In this document: piece by piece, positions 28,442 to 31,391 of the stretch
Numbering within the stretch: the first letter of the stretch is position 1
Layout of the letters: each line of letters opens with the position of its first letter
NCBI GenBank assembly: GCA_964387935.1
Contig: CAYLZN010000020.1
Span: forward strand, 1 to 31,391
Direction: 5' to 3'
Source of the DNA: CAYLZN01 sp964387935
GTDB taxonomy: Bacteria; Acidobacteriota; Vicinamibacteria; Vicinamibacterales; JAFNAJ01
DNA length: 31,391 nucleotides
Notes under the pieces: generated by a model
The model's database searches: none
Told to the model about the DNA's origin: nothing
Seen by the model: the letters and a program-made list of their open reading frames with translations, nothing else
Translations under genes and position numbers: made by a program

Positions 28442-29131
28442 TCAAGCGATCACCGCGATCACGGTGTCGGTGTCCGAAAGGTCTCCGAACACCACGTCGG
28501 CTCCACTGGCCCAGAGGTCATCCACGGAACTCGGGCCGGTCGCGACGGCAATCGCCTGCGCCCCACCGGATCTGGCGCACGCGACGTCGTTGGGCGTGTC
28601 GCCAATCACGAACACCCGCCCGGGCGGCACGTCGAGGCCGCGCGCCTCCCGAGCCGCTGCGAGCGCGACGGGCAGCAGTTCGTTGCGGTCCACGTGGTCG
28701 TCGCCGAACGCCCCCCACGCGAAGTAGTGCCACAAGCCGAAGTGATCCAGCTTGATCCGGGCGGAACGCGAGAAGTTCCCCGTCAACAGCCCAAGCGCCA
28801 CGTCATCGCGTGCGGACAGGGTGTCGAGCAGCGGCCGTACCCCGGGCAGGATCCGCTTGCCCGATGCGACCCCATCGGCGATTTCCCCTTCCAGATACCC
28901 GCAGTAGATCTCCCTGAACGACGCAAGCCACCGATCGTCGAGCGGAACCCCTGGCGCCAGGCGTTCCAGGGCATCGGAGACGATGACTCGATCGGTGCGA
29001 CCGGCCAGGGTGACCCCTTGCAGCGCCCGCTCCGTGCCGAACAGTTGATGGAACGTGCGGTCCATGGCGCGCATGCCCGCGCCTCCTGTCAGCACGAGGG
29101 TGCCATCGATGTCGAACAGGACGAGCTTCAT
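28442..29131 (-). CDS. HAD-superfamily phosphatase (phosphoglycolate-phosphatase-like)
   Basis: A 229-residue HAD hydrolase. Motif I is DIDGTL (D7 nucleophile, D9), motif II LLTGN (T near 115), and motif IV GDTPNDVACA near 172. The helical cap between residues 18 and 90 is of the C1 type, as in phosphoglycolate and beta-phosphoglucomutase-like enzymes. It would dephosphorylate a small phosphorylated metabolite; phosphoglycolate is possible but not proven. It is divergent from the superoxide dismutase gene with a 44-bp shared promoter region containing GGTATAGAATTA. Confidence 0.88.
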   Translation of the reverse strand: MKLVLFDIDGTLVLTGGAGMRAMDRTFHQLFGTERALQGVTLAGRTDRVIVSDALERLAPGVPLDDRWLASFREIYCGYLEGEIADGVASGKRILPGVRPLLDTLSARDDVALGLLTGNFSRSARIKLDHFGLWHYFAWGAFGDDHVDRNELLPVALAAAREARGLDVPPGRVFVIGDTPNDVACARSGGAQAIAVATGPSSVDDLWASGADVVFGDLSDTDTVIAVIA

Positions 29132-29175
29132 GGCGGTATAGAATTACACGTCCACCCAAGGAGGTCACGAGGTCC

Positions 29176-29790
29176 ATGCGACTGACGATGCTGGTGTCCC
29201 GGGTCCTGTTGTTCGCGGCGGCCTGTGCGCCGGCGGCGGCGCAATCCACCACTCACGTCGGACATGCCCAGACGACGTCCACACGCTCCGACCGGGCGAT
29301 GCCGACCGACCACGGCACCGAGGTGGCCAAAGCCAGGGCCGACGTTGCCGGAAAGGGGATCACCGGCGCAGTCGAGTTCGTCGAGTTCAAGATGGGCACT
29401 GCCACCTGGGTGCAGGTGACCTTGAAAGCCAGGGGCCTGACCGCGGGCCTGCATGGGGTGCACCTGCACGCGGTCGGCAAGTGCGAGCCGGATTTTGCTG
29501 CGGCTGGAGGACACTTCGACCCTGGGCCGGCCAGCAACACCGATCCGGACGCGAATCACCCCTTCCACATGGGAGACCTGCCGAATCTCGAGGTCGGCGC
29601 CACCGGGGAAGGGAGCTTCGTCGCCGCCACGACTCGTGTGACGTTGTCGGACGGGCCGCTGACGGTGTTCGATGCGGATGGCACGGCCATCATCATTCAC
29701 GCGAACCCGGATCAGGGGATCACGGGCGAACCCAAGTCCGGGGTCAGCGGCGGACCAAGGATCGCGTGTGGGGTGCTTAAGAAGAACTGA
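29176..29790 (+). CDS. sodC: Exported Cu-Zn superoxide dismutase
   Basis: A 204-residue bacterial SodC that converts superoxide to oxygen and hydrogen peroxide outside the cytoplasm. The signal peptide covers about residues 1-22; an FAAAC sequence at 13-17 could be a weak lipoprotein site. Copper ligands are H96, H98 (HGVHLHAVG), the bridging H113 (GGHFDP) and H175 (IIIHAN). Zinc ligands are H128, H131 and D134 (HPFHMGD). The disulfide cysteines C103 and C198 are present. Length and ligand order match the family. GGAGGT lies 11 nt and GAGG 4 nt before the ATG. Its end is 2 bp from the convergent ABC-like gene. Confidence 0.95.
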   Translation: MRLTMLVSRVLLFAAACAPAAAQSTTHVGHAQTTSTRSDRAMPTDHGTEVAKARADVAGKGITGAVEFVEFKMGTATWVQVTLKARGLTAGLHGVHLHAVGKCEPDFAAAGGHFDPGPASNTDPDANHPFHMGDLPNLEVGATGEGSFVAATTRVTLSDGPLTVFDADGTAIIIHANPDQGITGEPKSGVSGGPRIACGVLKKN

Positions 29791-29792
29791 GG

Positions 29793-30515
29793 CTAGTGGA
29801 GCCAGCGGCGCCAGCCGCGAGCGTTGACGAGGGCGCCTGTTCCACCCTGCACCCTGAGGTGGCTCGTGGCGACGACGTCCGCGAACGTGGAATCCTCCGT
29901 GATCGCCAGAACAGCCAGACCGCGTCGCTCCGCGATGGCGCGGACGAGCTCGGCGAACGCCGGCACCGCCTCGCGGGACATGGGGGCGGTCACGTGCTCG
30001 AGGAGCAACACCCTGGGCTCGTTCGCCAGCGCCTTTGCCAGGTGCACGCGCGTGCGCCAGTCGATCGACAACGGCAGCAGCGGAGTGTCGAGCACCTCCC
30101 TCGCCAACCCGACTTCCGCCGCGAGCACCTCGGTGCGCTGAACGGTCTCATCGTCCAGGCAGTCGATGCCGATCGTGAACGGCAGCGCCAGGTTCTGGCG
30201 CACCGTCGATGCCTCGAGGAGCACGGCCCGTGGCGACACGAGGCCGAACCGATCCAGTGAGGCGAACCACGCGGTTTCGTCGGCGATGTCGTTCGTGCGC
30301 TCACCGAAGATCCGGATGTTCCCTTCGTCCGGCAGGATGGCGCCGTTGACGAGGTTGACCAGGACCTCGGCCGCGACGGCGTCGAGCCCCGACAGCGCCA
30401 CCCGTTCGCCCGCCTGGATCGACAGGTGACGCACCCGGAGCGGGCGCAGACCTCGGTAGTCCTTGACGAGGTCCTTCACGTCGATCGCTACCCTGGTTTC
30501 CACGATTGCGGACAT
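29793..30515 (-). CDS. ABC-ATPase homologue with degenerate catalytic motifs
   Basis: A 240-residue protein with the full ABC nucleotide-binding-domain layout but no intact ATPase motif. The Walker A position reads SGLDAVAAEV (42-51) with no GKS/T. The signature is LSIDWRTRVHLAKALANEP (149-167) instead of LSGGQ. Walker B is RVLLLEHVTA (168-177), replacing the D-E pair with E-H. The switch histidine site reads ITED. The STVRQNLALPF segment resembles MlaF-type ATPases of lipid transport. The frame is open and codon use normal, so it looks like a maintained pseudo-ATPase rather than a decaying gene. The ATG at 30515 is 4 bp after the PHP gene stop, so the two are co-transcribed. Role unknown, perhaps scaffolding or regulatory. 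Confidence 0.8.
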   Translation of the reverse strand: MSAIVETRVAIDVKDLVKDYRGLRPLRVRHLSIQAGERVALSGLDAVAAEVLVNLVNGAILPDEGNIRIFGERTNDIADETAWFASLDRFGLVSPRAVLLEASTVRQNLALPFTIGIDCLDDETVQRTEVLAAEVGLAREVLDTPLLPLSIDWRTRVHLAKALANEPRVLLLEHVTAPMSREAVPAFAELVRAIAERRGLAVLAITEDSTFADVVATSHLRVQGGTGALVNARGWRRWLH

Positions 30516-30519
30516 GTGA

Positions 30520-31391
30520 CTACGCGGCCACCTCCGGCCAGACCCAGGCGCACCCGGCCTCGGTCGCGCGTTGGCGGAGCAGACGATACGCCTCCACGGG
30601 CAAGCCGGCTTCTCCCGGCCGTCCCCTTCTCTTGGACGACTCGCCGTGGTAATCGGACCCACCGCTCACCGCGAGCCCCGCCCGCGTGCCCCAGGCGAGG
30701 TAGTGCGCCGTCGCCTCCTCGTCGTGGTCGGTGTGATAGGCCTCGATCGCCAGGAACCCGCTGCCGAGCACCTGCCCGACGAGGGTGTCATCGTGAAGCA
30801 GGCCGGGATGTGCCAGGGACGCAATGCCGCCGGCGCCCCTGATCTGGGCCACCACCTCAGCCACTGGCGCGCCGCGGCGGGGGACGAAGCCCGGCCGTCC
30901 GGGAGCCAGCCACTCCGTGAACGCCTCGTCCACGCTCGCCACGTGGCCAGCGTTCACGAGCAGCCGGGAGATGTGGGCCCGCCCAAGGGAGCGGCCGCCG
31001 CTCGCGCGGCCCGTCTTCAAGAGCCCATTGACGTCGATTGGCCGGCCGAGCGCCTCGAAGCGAGCCCCGAACTCACGGATCCGCTCGAGACGGGACTGGC
31101 GCTGCGCCTGGAGGAAGGCCGCCAGCGACGGCGACGCTGGATCGAAGCCGTAGCCCAGCACGTGCACATCCCGCCCGCCCTCGACCGCGGTGATCTCGAG
31201 GCCTGGGACCCAGCCGAGCCCCTCGCCCGCCGCCGCGCGGGCCACATCCGCCAGGCCTTCGACTGTGTCGTGGTCGGTCACGGCCAGAACCCGGACCCCC
31301 GCACGCGCGGCGATGCGTACCAGTTCGTCGGGGGAATCGAGACCGTCCGACGCGGTCGTGTGCAGGTGCACGTCGATCAGGATCGGGTCCC
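30520..31391 (-). CDS. PHP-domain phosphoesterase, 5' end beyond window
   Basis: At least 290 residues are readable. The frame is open to the window edge and reads ILIDVHLHTTASDG, where family members usually start 1-10 residues before this motif, so only a few codons are probably missing. A GTG at 31371 is an internal alternative. The PHP metal motifs are present: HLHTTASDG, TDHDT, PGLEIT, SLAHPGLL and GGSDYHG. Insert-type helices lie between. Relatives include 3',5'-nucleoside bisphosphate phosphatases and RNA-5' exonucleases (the YciV/RnaAM group), so hydrolysis of nucleotide phosphates is likely. It is followed by the degenerate ABC-ATPase gene after 4 bp. Confidence 0.9.
   Translation of the reverse strand, partial: DPILIDVHLHTTASDGLDSPDELVRIAARAGVRVLAVTDHDTVEGLADVARAAAGEGLGWVPGLEITAVEGGRDVHVLGYGFDPASPSLAAFLQAQRQSRLERIREFGARFEALGRPIDVNGLLKTGRASGGRSLGRAHISRLLVNAGHVASVDEAFTEWLAPGRPGFVPRRGAPVAEVVAQIRGAGGIASLAHPGLLHDDTLVGQVLGSGFLAIEAYHTDHDEEATAHYLAWGTRAGLAVSGGSDYHGESSKRRGRPGEAGLPVEAYRLLRQRATEAGCAWVWPEVAA

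Noticed and set aside
1..31391. CRISPR arrays, insertion sequences and prophage genes
   Set aside because: No regularly spaced repeats of CRISPR size, no transposase or phage structural genes were seen; the only tandem repeats are the 7-bp arrays.

Overview
The window is 31.4 kb of very GC-rich chromosomal DNA, densely packed with genes and broken by two 10-N assembly gaps (4268-4277 and 25603-25612). It therefore looks like a draft genome or metagenome scaffold. The gene content points to an Acidobacteriota member, probably of the Vicinamibacteria type. The pointers are a VWFA-related secreted protein of the acidobacterial family, an alphaproteobacterial-style AddAB pair, an M16 peptidase doublet, DUF4870 and short heptad tandem repeats. 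This placement is inference from gene style, not a database match.

Layout. Positions 66-5136 (minus) form one operon-like run: a J-domain-less DnaJ zinc-finger protein, a small membrane protein cut by the first gap, DUF4870, Mrp (Fe-S carrier ATPase), and a catalytic plus non-catalytic M16 peptidase pair. From 5206 to 6174 there are small zinc-ribbon and hypothetical proteins separated by heptad repeats. From 6337 to 13908 (minus) a secreted hypothetical protein overlaps addB, which overlaps addA (double-strand-break helicase-nuclease). From 14128 to 15560 (plus) a small protein is coupled to a secreted L-asparaginase whose signal-peptide region carries an in-frame array of twelve 7-bp repeats. 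From 15586 to 19567 (minus) lie a large orphan exported protein and a VWFA-domain protein.

From 19861 to 25500 there are an exported Hcp-fold protein, an exported SGNH hydrolase, a STAS / ECF sigma / anti-sigma operon and, divergently, a PrsW-type intramembrane protease. Together the last four look like a membrane-stress signalling module controlled by proteolysis of the anti-sigma factor. From 25571 to 26289 a VapBC-type toxin-antitoxin locus has an operator over its promoter; its antitoxin start is lost in a gap and its toxin is frameshifted. tRNA-Ala(GGC) follows on the other strand.

The right third holds a MobA/MocA-like nucleotidyltransferase, a zinc-ribbon protein coupled to a very acidic protein, a structured leader or RNA ahead of a cold-shock protein, and a clear selC gene for selenocysteine tRNA(UCA). 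It ends with a HAD phosphatase, an exported Cu-Zn superoxide dismutase, an ABC-ATPase homologue with every catalytic motif degenerate, and a PHP phosphoesterase running off the right edge.

The observations most worth following are the heptad array inside the asparaginase signal peptide, selC, the PrsW/anti-sigma module, the pseudo-ABC ATPase, the exported Hcp-like protein and the structured region upstream of csp. Positions 1-65 contain nothing I can assign.
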